Source of the DNA: Tabrizicola thermarum
GTDB taxonomy: Bacteria; Pseudomonadota; Alphaproteobacteria; Rhodobacterales; Rhodobacteraceae
Length of the DNA: 64,000 bases
Direction: 5' to 3'
NCBI RefSeq assembly: GCF_003574395.1
Contig: NZ_QMJY01000018.1
Span: forward strand, 58,665 to 122,664
In this document: positions 8,195-16,808 of the stretch, in pieces
Layout: every line of letters begins with the position of its first letter
How positions within the stretch are numbered: the stretch's first letter is position 1
Translations under genes and position numbers: made by a program
The notes under the pieces: model-generated
Told to the model about the DNA's origin: nothing
Database searches by the model: none
The model's input: only the letters and a program-made list of their open reading frames with translations

Positions 8195-9589
8195 ATGCAG
8201 AAGACCTTCATCGGCCCGCAACTCCGGCGCCTGCGGCAAGAGCGGCGCGAAACTCAGGCGGCGATGGCGCGCACGCTGGGTATCTCGGCGTCCTACGTCA
8301 ACCTATTGGAAAACAACGAGAGATCCGTCTCGGTGCAGATCCTCTTGCGGCTGATGGAGGAATATGGCGTCGACTGGCGCGATCTGGCCGACGATCAGAC
8401 AGGGTCGATGCTGGCCGACCTCAGGGCCTGTCTGCAGGACCCGATCTTTGCCGGAAGCCAGCCCGACCTTGCCCAGTTGCGCGCGGCTCTGGTGCATTCG
8501 CCCGACCTTGCCGCCGCATTGCTGCGCCTGCATCGTGCCTATGGTTCGGCTATCGACCGCCTGTCGGCGCTGTCGCAGTCGGCGGCGGACCCGGTCGGCA
8601 GCCCCGAGGCATCGGTGCACCTGATCTTCCGGCGCAACCGCAACCATTTCCGCGAGCTGGAGACGGCAGCGGAGGGGTTCTGGAATGGCGCTCAGCCGGA
8701 CCGGGACGACATCTATGCCAGCCTGAAGGCCCGGCTGCGCGACCGGCTGGGCGTAACCGTGCGTCTGGCCCGGGTCGAGGACATGCCGGGCGCGCTGCGC
8801 ACCTATGACGAGGCGCGTCGGGAGATCCTGTTGTCCGAGGCGCTGGACCATCCCAACCGCAGCTTCCAGCTGGTCCACATGTGCGCCCTGCTGGAATGGC
8901 GCGATCTTCTGGACGGGTTGATCGAGCGGGCGGCCCTGGGTGATCCCACAGCGGACAGCCGCCTGAGGGTGGAACTGGCCAATTACTTCGCTGCGGCGGT
9001 GCTGATGCCGTACAACGCCTTTCTGGCCGAGGCGCGCGCCACCAAATACGACTTCGACCTGATGGCGACGCGGTTTGGCGTCAGCTTTGAACAGGCCTGC
9101 CACCGCGCGACGACCCTGCAACGTGAGGGCGCGCAGGGGGTGCCGTTCTTCTTTCTGCGCATCGACAAGGGCGGCAACGTGACCAAACGGTTCAACGCGA
9201 CCGAGTTTCCCCTGGCCGAATATGGCGGCGCCTGCCCGCGGCTGGACGTGCACACCTCGTTCCGCACGCCGGGGCGGATCGTGCCGCAGTTCGTGGAAAT
9301 GCCCGATGGCAGCCGGTTCTTCGTGGTCTCGCGCACGGTGGACCGTCCGACCTGGTTCCGCCATGCGCAGGACAACCGCCTTGCGGTCGCCATGGGCTGC
9401 GCGATCGAACATGCCGGGCAGATCGGCTATGCCGAGGGCTTGTCGGTGACCACCGCGCGACTGACCCCCATCGGCATCAACTGCCGCATCTGCCCGCGCA
9501 CCGGCTGCGACCAGCGGGCGCATCAGGCGGTGATCGACACGCGCCCGGTGGATGAGCGGCGGCGCGGGGCCACAAGGTTCGACGGATGA
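8195..9589 (+). CDS. XRE-family regulator with IrrE-like and DUF2083 domains (short-chain fatty acyl-CoA regulator family)
   Basis: Cytoplasmic regulator of about 464 residues. An XRE helix-turn-helix at the N-terminus (RRLRQERRETQAAMARTLG, SASYVNLLENNERSVS) is followed by a long region of the ImmA/IrrE type and a C-terminal DUF2083 domain with the cysteine motif NCRICPRTGCDQRA. Proteins of this build (PrpR, RamB, ScfR type) sense acyl-CoA status and control propionate, acetate or glyoxylate metabolism. The divergent sga-mcl-mtkAB operon is therefore its likely target. Start is uncertain: ATG at 8195 or GTG at 8183, neither with a clear ribosome-binding site. Confidence 0.85.
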   Translation: MQKTFIGPQLRRLRQERRETQAAMARTLGISASYVNLLENNERSVSVQILLRLMEEYGVDWRDLADDQTGSMLADLRACLQDPIFAGSQPDLAQLRAALVHSPDLAAALLRLHRAYGSAIDRLSALSQSAADPVGSPEASVHLIFRRNRNHFRELETAAEGFWNGAQPDRDDIYASLKARLRDRLGVTVRLARVEDMPGALRTYDEARREILLSEALDHPNRSFQLVHMCALLEWRDLLDGLIERAALGDPTADSRLRVELANYFAAAVLMPYNAFLAEARATKYDFDLMATRFGVSFEQACHRATTLQREGAQGVPFFFLRIDKGGNVTKRFNATEFPLAEYGGACPRLDVHTSFRTPGRIVPQFVEMPDGSRFFVVSRTVDRPTWFRHAQDNRLAVAMGCAIEHAGQIGYAEGLSVTTARLTPIGINCRICPRTGCDQRAHQAVIDTRPVDERRRGATRFDG

Positions 9590-9793
9590 GGGTCTGTCGG
9601 GGCCGGATCAGGTGTGAAATCGCAGGAGGTTGTCCCCCCGGACCGAGGTCAGGCTGCAATCGCCAAACCTCAACCGAAGCCCGCCAAGGATGAACCCCCC
9701 GCATCAGAAGGGCCGTCCTGCAGTTCGGCGTCGAGAGCAGATCGTCGCCCGTGTGATGGCCGACAAGGCGGGTTCACGAGGCTGTCCTCGCGC

Positions 9794-10270
9794 TCATGCG
9801 CTTGCCATGGCCCCCCGGCAGGCGTCGGCCAGCGCGTCGGGCAGGGTCAGCAGCGCGGCCAGACCGCAGTTGCCGCGCGTCAGGTCCTCCAGCGTCACCA
9901 TGTCCAGCTCGTGATAGAAGGCCTCGACCGCACGCGCGATATAGCCGCGCAGGCGGCAGTCGCTGGACAGCGGGCAGGTGTTGCTTTCTGCGTCGAAGCA
10001 TTCGGCGAAAGGGTAGCCGGCCTCGAACACGCGAAAGACCGATCCCATGGAAATCTGCCGGGGCGCCCGCGCCAGACGCAACCCACCATGCCGTCCGCGC
10101 AGGGTCTCGATGAAGCCATGGGCCTGCAACCCGTTCACCACCTGAAGAAGATGGTTCAGCGAGGCATTGCTGAGCCGGGCGATCTCGGCCGTGCGCAGGG
10201 TCTTGTCCTGGTTCAGGGCGCAAGCCATCAGCACCCGGGCCGCCAGATTGGTCTTGGTCGTAAGGCGCAT
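9794..10270 (-). CDS. Rrf2-family regulator with NsrR-like cysteine pattern
   Basis: 158-residue winged-helix repressor of the Rrf2 family. It begins MRLTTKTNLAARVLMACALN, followed by the helix-turn-helix (TAEIARLSNASLNHLLQVVN) and the wing (RGRHGGLRLA). Three cysteines near residues 90-105 are spaced C-x7-C-x5-C (ECFDAESNTCPLSSDC), the spacing of the iron-sulfur ligands in the nitric-oxide sensor NsrR. It diverges from cydDC and a palindrome lies 16 bases before its start, so control of the NO-resistant bd oxidase and of itself is likely. NsrR identity is an inference from the cysteines and context. Confidence 0.85.
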   Translation of the reverse strand: MRLTTKTNLAARVLMACALNQDKTLRTAEIARLSNASLNHLLQVVNGLQAHGFIETLRGRHGGLRLARAPRQISMGSVFRVFEAGYPFAECFDAESNTCPLSSDCRLRGYIARAVEAFYHELDMVTLEDLTRGNCGLAALLTLPDALADACRGAMASA

Positions 10271-10285
10271 TGAAGTCCTGTTCCC

Positions 10286-10303
10286 GATGCAACTTATTCC
10301 ATC
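10286..10303. promoter_or_regulatory. Putative Rrf2/NsrR-like operator
   Basis: GATGcAA-CTTA-TTcCATC is an 18-bp dyad (6 of 7 arm bases pair) just upstream of the Rrf2 gene. It resembles the NsrR consensus arms (GATGYATTT...CATC) with a spacer one base shorter. The left part, GATGCAACTT, recurs at 10321-10330 next to the FNR box and, as GATGCGACTTAT, at 13685-13696 before cydA. Confidence 0.5.
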
Positions 10304-10328
10304 TTACCCCGCGATGACAGGATGCAAC

Positions 10329-10342
10329 TTGATCCAGATCAC
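10329..10342. promoter_or_regulatory. FNR/FnrL box upstream of cydD
   Basis: TTGATccagATCAC matches the FNR consensus TTGAT-N4-ATCAA at 9 of 10 positions. It lies about 60 bases before the cydD start and overlaps the second GATGCAACTT copy. Suggests oxygen-limited activation of cydDC. Confidence 0.7.
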
Positions 10343-10401
10343 ATGCGCCGGCATTCGGGTGCGATAAGTCACGACGCAGACTCAAGTTATCGGTAGACCG
10401 T

Positions 10402-12042
10402 TTGGCCCGCTCTGGAACATCATCGCAAGCCCTTCTTGCCCCCGGAAGCCGGGACAGCAGGAAAGCCGCCGCGCTTTCGGTGCTGGCCGGCTTGCTGTGG
10501 GTCGGACAGGCCGCTGTGGTGGCGCAGGCGCTGGGTGCGCTGCTCGCCCACGAGGCGGCCCGTCCGGTCCTTTCGGCGGCGGTCTTTGCGGGGCTTGGCG
10601 CGCTGCGGGCCGTGCTGAGCCATCTGGCGGAAGCCCTTGCCCAGGACGCTGCCGATGCCGTCATCCGGCAGGCGCGGCTGGCGATTGTCGCCGCCGAGGC
10701 GCAGAGGACCGACGACAACCCCTTCGGCGGGGCCGGAGCCATCGCAGCCCTTGCGGGCGAGAAGCTGGAGCTGCTGGGTCCCTTCCTCACGCGCTATGGC
10801 CTTGCGCGGGCGCGGGTGATGGTGCTGCCTCTGGTGATCCTGGTGCTGGCCTTCTGGCAGTCCTGGGCGGTGGGCGTGATCTTCCTTGTCGCGGGACCGC
10901 TGATCCCGGTCTTCATGGCGCTGATCGGCCTTGCCGCGAAAGAGGCCAGCGCCCGGCAGATGGCCGAGATCGGGACGATGAACGATTTCCTTGTCGAACG
11001 GCTGTCCGCGCTGGTCGACATCCGGCTTCTGGGCGCGGGCGAGGCGGTCAAGGCGGGCTTTGCAGCGCAGGCAAGCGACCTGCGGACCCGCACCATGGCC
11101 GTGCTGCGGGTGGCGTTCCTGTCCTCGACCGTGCTGGAGCTTTTCGCGGCCATCGGGGTTGCCATGGTGGCGGTCTATGTCGGCTTTTCCCTGCTGGGTG
11201 CCCTCGCGTTCGGCTCATGGGGCGCGGCCCTGTCGCCCAAGGCCGGGATCTTTCTTCTGCTGCTCGCCCCCGAGTTCTTTCAGCCGCTGCGCGATCTGGC
11301 AGCGGCCTGGCACGACAAGGCCGCCGCCGATGCCGTGCTGGATGAGGTGGCCGCACATGCCGCCGACCCCGGCACACCCTTGCCGGGAGCAGGCGCACAG
11401 GCCAGGCCGCTTGCAGGCCCGGCGCGCGTCGTGCTCTCCGGCTGCCAGGTGCCCTCTGGCAAGTCCTTGCCGGATATCGTCATTCAACCCGGGGAACGCG
11501 TAGCCATCACCGGGCCAAGCGGTGCAGGCAAGACCAGCGTCCTGCGCCTGATTGCCGGGTTGAGGTTGCCTGAAACGGGCGAGGTGCAGGTTGCGGGACA
11601 GGTGCTGAGCGCCGCCAATGCCGACGCCTGGCGGGCGCGCCTTGGCTGGATGCCGCAGGCCCCGCATTTCCTGAACGGAAGTCTGCGCGCAAACCTGACG
11701 CTTGGACGGGCGGGCGATCTGCCCCGCGCGCTGCGCACCGCCGCCGTTGCCGATGTGGCGCAGGCCCTGCCGCGCGGCCTGAACACCCGGCTGGGAGAAA
11801 CCGGAGGCGGCCTTTCGGGGGGCGAGGCGCGGCGGATGACGCTTGCCCGCGCCATCCTTGCCTCGCCCGACCTCATCCTTGCAGATGAACCGACCGCCGA
11901 TCTGGACCCCGTTACTGCTGCACTGGTCGCCGATGGGCTTCTGGCCGAGGCGGCCCGGGGCGCAACCCTGATCGTCGCCACCCATGATCCGGCGCTTGCG
12001 GCGCGCATGGATCGGGTCATCGACCTGGGGGCCGCGGGATGA
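10402..12042 (+). CDS. cydD: Thiol reductant ABC exporter subunit CydD
   Basis: Membrane-ATPase half transporter of the CydDC complex, which exports glutathione/cysteine and is needed to assemble cytochrome bd. The 546-residue protein has an N-terminal membrane domain of about 320 residues with six hydrophobic segments (e.g. VMVLPLVILVLAFWQSW), then an ABC domain with GPSGAGKT near 371, LSGGEARRM near 470 and ILADEPTADLD near 492. No ATG is available near the family start: the best start is TTG at 10402. The stop overlaps cydC by four bases (ATGA). FNR box and Rrf2-type motifs precede it. Confidence 0.9.
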   Translation: MARSGTSSQALLAPGSRDSRKAAALSVLAGLLWVGQAAVVAQALGALLAHEAARPVLSAAVFAGLGALRAVLSHLAEALAQDAADAVIRQARLAIVAAEAQRTDDNPFGGAGAIAALAGEKLELLGPFLTRYGLARARVMVLPLVILVLAFWQSWAVGVIFLVAGPLIPVFMALIGLAAKEASARQMAEIGTMNDFLVERLSALVDIRLLGAGEAVKAGFAAQASDLRTRTMAVLRVAFLSSTVLELFAAIGVAMVAVYVGFSLLGALAFGSWGAALSPKAGIFLLLLAPEFFQPLRDLAAAWHDKAAADAVLDEVAAHAADPGTPLPGAGAQARPLAGPARVVLSGCQVPSGKSLPDIVIQPGERVAITGPSGAGKTSVLRLIAGLRLPETGEVQVAGQVLSAANADAWRARLGWMPQAPHFLNGSLRANLTLGRAGDLPRALRTAAVADVAQALPRGLNTRLGETGGGLSGGEARRMTLARAILASPDLILADEPTADLDPVTAALVADGLLAEAARGATLIVATHDPALAARMDRVIDLGAAG

Positions 12043-13673
12043 GGCATCTCTGGCCGATCCTGCGTCTGATGTGGCGCGACCAGCGCAGCGCCCTGCTGCG
12101 CGGGGCGGGGCTCAGCGCGGTTGTGCTGGCGATGGGGGCAGCCCTGCTGGGCCTGTCCGGCTGGTTCATCACGGCCGCCGCCGCGGCCGGTCTGGCGGGG
12201 GCCGGGGCGAGCTTCGATGTCTTTCGCCCCTCGGCCCTGGTCCGCTTTCTGGCGCTTGGCCGGGCGGCGGCGCGCTATGGCGAGCGCGTTCTGACCCATG
12301 ACGCCACACTTCGCGCGCTGGAGAGCCTGCGGCTGCGCGTGCTGGAGGCACATCTGGCGGCCCCCCATGACCGGATGCTGCGCATTCGCGGTGCGCAGGC
12401 GTTGAACCGGTTGACGGCAGATATCGACGCGCTGGACAGCCTGCCCCTGCGGCTGGCCTTGCCGGTTCTGGCCGGGGCCGGAGTTCTGCTGCTTGCTCTG
12501 GCGGTTCTCTGGTGGCTTGTCGGGCCAATGCTGGCGCTGTGGATCACCCTGGGCTACGCGCTCGGTGTCCTTGGGGTGGCGCAGTCTGCGGTGCGGCGGA
12601 TGCTGCCCTTGTCACGGCGGGCCGAAATGGCGGCGCAGGCCTTTCGCGCGCGGCTCATCGACATGATCCGTGCCAGGGGCGATCTGGCCGTCTACGGCCA
12701 GCTTCAGGCGCAGCTTCAGGCCGTCAAGTCCGCCGAGGAAAGACGGTTCGCGCTGCGCACGGCGCTGAACCGGACAGAACGCGGGGCCGGCCTGGCTTTG
12801 TCCCTGCTGGCCACGTTCGTCGCCTCTGGCGCCTTGGCGCTGGGACTTTCCGCCGCAGAGGACGGAGCCGTCGAGCCTGCTCTTGCCGCCATGGCCTTCT
12901 TCGCCGCCCTGGCGCTGGCCGAAGTGTTGGCCCCCCTGCGCCGCGGCTTGTCGGACCTTGGGCGCATGGCGGATGCCGCGCGCAGGATCGGGCGCGATCT
13001 GACCGTTGTGCCGGTGACGACGGGGCCGGATCCGCATGGATCGGGCGATCTTGTCGTGCAAGGTCTGCGCCTCACCCGTCCGGGCGGAGGCACCCTGGTG
13101 GATGGCCTGTCGCTGACCTTGCGCCCCGGAGAGACCGTCGCGCTGACCGGACCCAGCGGGTCGGGGAAATCGACGCTGCTTCTGGCCCTGGCGGGTCTGC
13201 ATCCTGTGGCTGCTGGTCAAGTCATCTTGGGCGGTCTTGCCCTTGATGCCTGGCCCGAAACCGCGCTGCGTGGGGTTCTGACCCTTCTGCCGCAGCGCAG
13301 CGTGCTGATGGCAGGATCCGTGGCCGAGGCTCTGATGCTGGCGGGCCCGGCGGCCGAGGCGGAACTTTGGGCCGCGCTGCGCGCTGTGCACCTGGACAAG
13401 GTGATTGCACAGAGGGGCGGGCTGTCGACAAGGATCGGTCCCCGTGGCACCGGCCTGTCCGGCGGTGAGGCGCGGCGTCTTGTCCTTGCCCGCGCCCTCT
13501 TGCGCCGTCCGAAGGTGCTGCTGCTGGACGAGCCGACCGAGGGCCTCGACGACCCGACCGCCCGCGCGGTTCTGGCCGGTATTCGCGCTTTCCTGCCCGA
13601 GGCCGCCATCCTGATTGCCGCCCATCGCCCGGCCGAGATCGACGCGGCCAGCCGGATCATCACGCTGCAATAA
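12039..13673 (+). CDS. cydC: Thiol reductant ABC exporter subunit CydC
   Basis: Second half of the CydDC heterodimer, 544 residues. N-terminal membrane domain with a first segment GLSAVVLAMGAALLGLSGWF and a pair of later segments around GAGVLLLALAVLWWLVGP; C-terminal ABC domain with Walker A GPSGSGKS near 371, signature LSGGEARRL and Walker [14 protein letters not shown]. Starts inside the cydD stop (ATGA overlap), so the two subunits are translationally coupled. It ends 123 bases before cydA, with a separate FNR-controlled promoter in the gap. Confidence 0.9.
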   Translation: MRHLWPILRLMWRDQRSALLRGAGLSAVVLAMGAALLGLSGWFITAAAAAGLAGAGASFDVFRPSALVRFLALGRAAARYGERVLTHDATLRALESLRLRVLEAHLAAPHDRMLRIRGAQALNRLTADIDALDSLPLRLALPVLAGAGVLLLALAVLWWLVGPMLALWITLGYALGVLGVAQSAVRRMLPLSRRAEMAAQAFRARLIDMIRARGDLAVYGQLQAQLQAVKSAEERRFALRTALNRTERGAGLALSLLATFVASGALALGLSAAEDGAVEPALAAMAFFAALALAEVLAPLRRGLSDLGRMADAARRIGRDLTVVPVTTGPDPHGSGDLVVQGLRLTRPGGGTLVDGLSLTLRPGETVALTGPSGSGKSTLLLALAGLHPVAAGQVILGGLALDAWPETALRGVLTLLPQRSVLMAGSVAEALMLAGPAAEAELWAALRAVHLDKVIAQRGGLSTRIGPRGTGLSGGEARRLVLARALLRRPKVLLLDEPTEGLDDPTARAVLAGIRAFLPEAAILIAAHRPAEIDAASRIITLQ

Positions 13674-13684
13674 TTTGCGGTGAA

Positions 13685-13709
13685 GATGCGACTTATTGAT
13701 CTGGATCAA
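13685..13709. promoter_or_regulatory. cydA promoter: perfect FNR box adjoining an Rrf2-type motif
   Basis: TTGATctggATCAA at 13696-13709 is a perfect FNR/FnrL consensus site, centred about 94 bases before the cydA ATG. It is abutted by GATGCGACTTAT (13685-13696), the same motif found in the Rrf2-cydD intergenic region. The arrangement suggests joint oxygen (FnrL) and NO/redox (Rrf2) control of cydABX. Confidence 0.75.
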
Positions 13710-13796
13710 GACAAGCAGAACGGTTCATCTATATATCTTCGCATACGACAAGTCTTTGCGGCCGGAGTCTCCGACCGATAACTGGAGCAAAGAGCA

Positions 13797-15407
13797 ATGG
13801 AATTCGGGATCGTCGAGCTGTCACGGCTGCAATTCGCCATGACGGCCATGTATCACTTCCTCTTCGTGCCGCTGACGCTGGGTCTGTCGATCCTGGTCGC
13901 GATCATGGAGACGGTCTATGTCATGACCAACCGCCCCATCTGGCGGCAGATGACCAAGTTCTGGGGTACGCTGTTCGGGATCAACTTCGTCCTGGGCGTG
14001 GCCACCGGCATCACCATGGAATTCCAGTTCGGCATGAACTGGAGCTACTACAGCCACTACGTCGGCGACATCTTCGGCGCGCCGCTGGCGATCGAAGGGC
14101 TGATGGCCTTCTTCCTCGAGGCGACCTTCGTCGGGCTGTTCTTCTTCGGTTGGGACAAGCTGTCGAAGGTGCAGCATCTGGTGGTGGCCTGGCTGGTGGC
14201 CATCGGGTCGAACTTCTCGGCGCTGTGGATCCTGATCGCCAACGGCTGGATGCAGAACCCCGTCGGCGCCGCGTTCAACCCGCAGACCATGCGGATGGAG
14301 ATGACCGACTTCTACGCCGTCCTCTTCAACGAGGTGGCGCAGGCGAAATTCGTGCATACCGTGTCGGCGGGCTATGTGACTGCCGCCGTCTTCGTGCTGG
14401 GTGTTTCGGCCTGGTATCTGCTGCGCGGGCGGCATGTGGAGCTTGCCCGGCGGTCGATCACGGTGGCGGCGGCCTTCGGCCTCGCCTCGGCCTTCTCTGT
14501 CGTCCTTCTGGGCGACGAGTCGGGCTACAACGCCACCCACAGCCAGAAGATGAAACTCGCCGCGATCGAGGCGATGTGGGAGACGCATCCCGCGCCTGCG
14601 CCCTTCAACCTGATCGGCTTCCCCGACCAGGAAGCGCGCGAGACGCATTATGCCATCACCATTCCCTGGGCGATGGGCCTGATCGGGACGCGCTCGCTGA
14701 CCACGGAAATCCCCGGGATCAACGATCTGGTGGCGCAGGCCCAGGATCGCATCCGGTCGGGGATCATCGCCTATGACGCGCTGATGCAGATCCGCGAGCA
14801 GCGCGACGCGGTGGATCCTGCGGTCACGGCGACTTTCGAGGCACATTCGGCCGATCTGGGCTTTGCCTTCCTGCTGAAGAAATACGTCGATGACCCGCGC
14901 CAGGCGACCGAAGCGCAGATCGTTGCCGCCGCGAACGACACGGTTCCGCAAGTGGCGCCGCTGTTCTGGGCCTTCCGGATCATGGTGGCCCTCGGCTTCG
15001 GCTTCATCGCCACGATGGCCTATTTCTTCTGGCGCGCCTCGTTCCGGCAGATGCGCTATCCCCGCTGGGCGCTGCACCTTGCGGTGTGGATGATCCCCGC
15101 GCCCTGGATCGCCGCCGAGATGGGCTGGTTCGTGGCCGAATTCGGTCGCCAGCCCTGGACGGTGGACGGCGTGCTGCCCACCGCGATGTCGGTCAGCGCG
15201 CTGTCGATCACCGAGGTTGCGCTGACGCTGGCGGGCTTCATCGCCTTCTACACCGTCCTCTTCATCATCGAGATGGGCCTGATGCTGAAATACATCCGCA
15301 AGGGCCCCTTCCAGGACGTCTCGGAAACCGAGGCCTGGGTGCAACGCCACAATGACCGGCTGGCCGGGCGGCGCAATGCCGACGCCATCGCCATGCCTGC
15401 GGAGTAA
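13797..15407 (+). CDS. cydA: Cytochrome bd ubiquinol oxidase subunit I
   Basis: Main catalytic subunit of the high-affinity bd oxidase in the inner membrane; oxidises quinol and reduces O2. 536 residues. The haem b595 ligand histidine is at residue 20 (MTAMYHFLFVPLTLG), the conserved acidic pair of the proton path is in EGLMAFFLEATFVG, and the region around the second histidine reads KFVHTVSAGYVTAAVF. The quinol-loop motif GRQPWTVDGVLPT is present and the loop itself is of modest length. The ATG follows GGAGCAAAGAGCA, an adequate ribosome-binding site. Operon with cydB and cydX. Confidence 0.96.
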   Translation: MEFGIVELSRLQFAMTAMYHFLFVPLTLGLSILVAIMETVYVMTNRPIWRQMTKFWGTLFGINFVLGVATGITMEFQFGMNWSYYSHYVGDIFGAPLAIEGLMAFFLEATFVGLFFFGWDKLSKVQHLVVAWLVAIGSNFSALWILIANGWMQNPVGAAFNPQTMRMEMTDFYAVLFNEVAQAKFVHTVSAGYVTAAVFVLGVSAWYLLRGRHVELARRSITVAAAFGLASAFSVVLLGDESGYNATHSQKMKLAAIEAMWETHPAPAPFNLIGFPDQEARETHYAITIPWAMGLIGTRSLTTEIPGINDLVAQAQDRIRSGIIAYDALMQIREQRDAVDPAVTATFEAHSADLGFAFLLKKYVDDPRQATEAQIVAAANDTVPQVAPLFWAFRIMVALGFGFIATMAYFFWRASFRQMRYPRWALHLAVWMIPAPWIAAEMGWFVAEFGRQPWTVDGVLPTAMSVSALSITEVALTLAGFIAFYTVLFIIEMGLMLKYIRKGPFQDVSETEAWVQRHNDRLAGRRNADAIAMPAE

Positions 15408-15412
15408 CGGCC

Positions 15413-16576
15413 ATGATCCTGCATGAACTTGTCAGCTACGAATTCCTTCGTGTCGTCTGGTGGGGGCTTCTGGGCGTCCTTCTGATCGGGTTTGCCCTGA
15501 CCGACGGCTTCGACATGGGCGTGGGCGCGCTGATCCCCTTCGTCGGCAAGACCGATGTGGAACGGCGCATCGCGATCAACACCGTGGGGCCGGTCTGGGA
15601 AGGCAACCAGGTCTGGTTCATCCTTGGGGGCGGGGCGATCTTCGCCGCCTGGCCGCCGCTTTACGCCGTCAGCTTCTCGGGCTTCTACCTTGCGATGTTC
15701 GTGGTCCTTGCCGCCTTCATCGTGCGGCCCGTGGCGTTCAAGTATCGGTCGAAGCGCGAGGATGCGCGCTGGCGCAATGCCTGGGACTGGGCGCTGTTCG
15801 CCAGCGGGGCCGTCCCGGCGCTGCTGTTCGGCGTGGCGGTCGGCAACGTGATCCAGGGCGTGCCCTTCCACTTCACCGATGACCTGCACGCGATCTACGA
15901 GGGCGCGTGGTATGCCAAGTTCATCGGCCTTCTCGACCCGTTCTCGATCCTTGCCGGGGTGGTGTCGCTGGCGATGCTGGTGATGCACGGCGGGGCCTGG
16001 CTGACGCTGAAGGCCGACGGTGCGGTGCAGGCGCGCGCCCGTGCCATCGGTTCGGTGGCCGCCCTTGTCGCGGTCGGGGCCTATGTCCTGGCCGGTCTGT
16101 GGCTCGCCTTCGGGATCGAGGGCTACCGGATCGTCGGCGACTATACGACCTCCGGCCCGTCGAACCCGCTGCATTTCGAGGTGGAACGTACCGGAAGCTG
16201 GCTTGCCGCCTACAGCGACCGCCCGTGGATCGTGATCGCCCCGGTCATGGGCATCCTTGGGCCGCTGCTGACCTTCCTGGGCCTGCGGGCGGGCCGCGAA
16301 GTCTCGACGCTGCTCTTCTCCAAGATGGCGATCCTGGGCGTGATCTCGTCGGTCGGGCTGACGATGTTCCCCTTCATCATGCCGTCGTCCAGCGATCCGC
16401 AATCCTCGCTGACCGTCTGGAACAGCTCGTCCTCGCACCTCACGCTCTTCATCATGCTGGTGGTGACGGTGATCTTCATGCCGCTGATCCTGGCCTACAC
16501 CGCCTGGGTCTACCGTGTCCTCTGGGGCAAGGTCCGGGCGGAGGATGTCACCGAAAACTCCCATTCCGTCTACTGA
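15413..16576 (+). CDS. cydB: Cytochrome bd ubiquinol oxidase subunit II
   Basis: 387-residue membrane subunit that pairs with CydA. Family landmarks: VWWGLLGVLLIGFALTDGFD near the N-terminus, the GPVWEGNQVWFILGGGAIFA motif, and FPFIMPSSSDPQSSLTVWNS near the C-terminus. Eight to nine hydrophobic segments are apparent. It begins five bases after the cydA stop and is followed 15 bases later by cydX, so the three form one transcription unit. Confidence 0.96.
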   Translation: MILHELVSYEFLRVVWWGLLGVLLIGFALTDGFDMGVGALIPFVGKTDVERRIAINTVGPVWEGNQVWFILGGGAIFAAWPPLYAVSFSGFYLAMFVVLAAFIVRPVAFKYRSKREDARWRNAWDWALFASGAVPALLFGVAVGNVIQGVPFHFTDDLHAIYEGAWYAKFIGLLDPFSILAGVVSLAMLVMHGGAWLTLKADGAVQARARAIGSVAALVAVGAYVLAGLWLAFGIEGYRIVGDYTTSGPSNPLHFEVERTGSWLAAYSDRPWIVIAPVMGILGPLLTFLGLRAGREVSTLLFSKMAILGVISSVGLTMFPFIMPSSSDPQSSLTVWNSSSSHLTLFIMLVVTVIFMPLILAYTAWVYRVLWGKVRAEDVTENSHSVY

Positions 16577-16591
16577 GAAAGGACTGAAATC

Positions 16592-16732
16592 ATGTGGTAT
16601 TTCGCCTGGATTCTGGGCCTTCCGCTGGCCGCGATCTTCGCCGTGATGAACGCGATGTGGCTGGAGCTGAAGGAAGACGAAAGGATGCTGAGCCGCGACG
16701 ACCCCGCCCGCCCGCGTCCCGCGCGGGGCTGA
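16592..16732 (+). CDS. cydX: Cytochrome bd small subunit CydX
   Basis: 46-residue single-span protein that stabilises the haems of cytochrome bd. The sequence starts with the family signature MWYFAWILGLPLAAIFAVMN and continues with AMWLEL, then a short charged, proline-rich tail. Its position directly after cydB and the AAAGGACTG ribosome-binding region at the right distance support it. It is short enough to be missed by automatic gene finders. Confidence 0.93.
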   Translation: MWYFAWILGLPLAAIFAVMNAMWLELKEDERMLSRDDPARPRPARG

Positions 16733-16808
16733 CGCGCCGCGCGACACGACCGGCAGGGCGGCACGTCCCGTTGCCCTGCCGGACCCTCTCCATTCCTGGA
16801 CCAAACCC

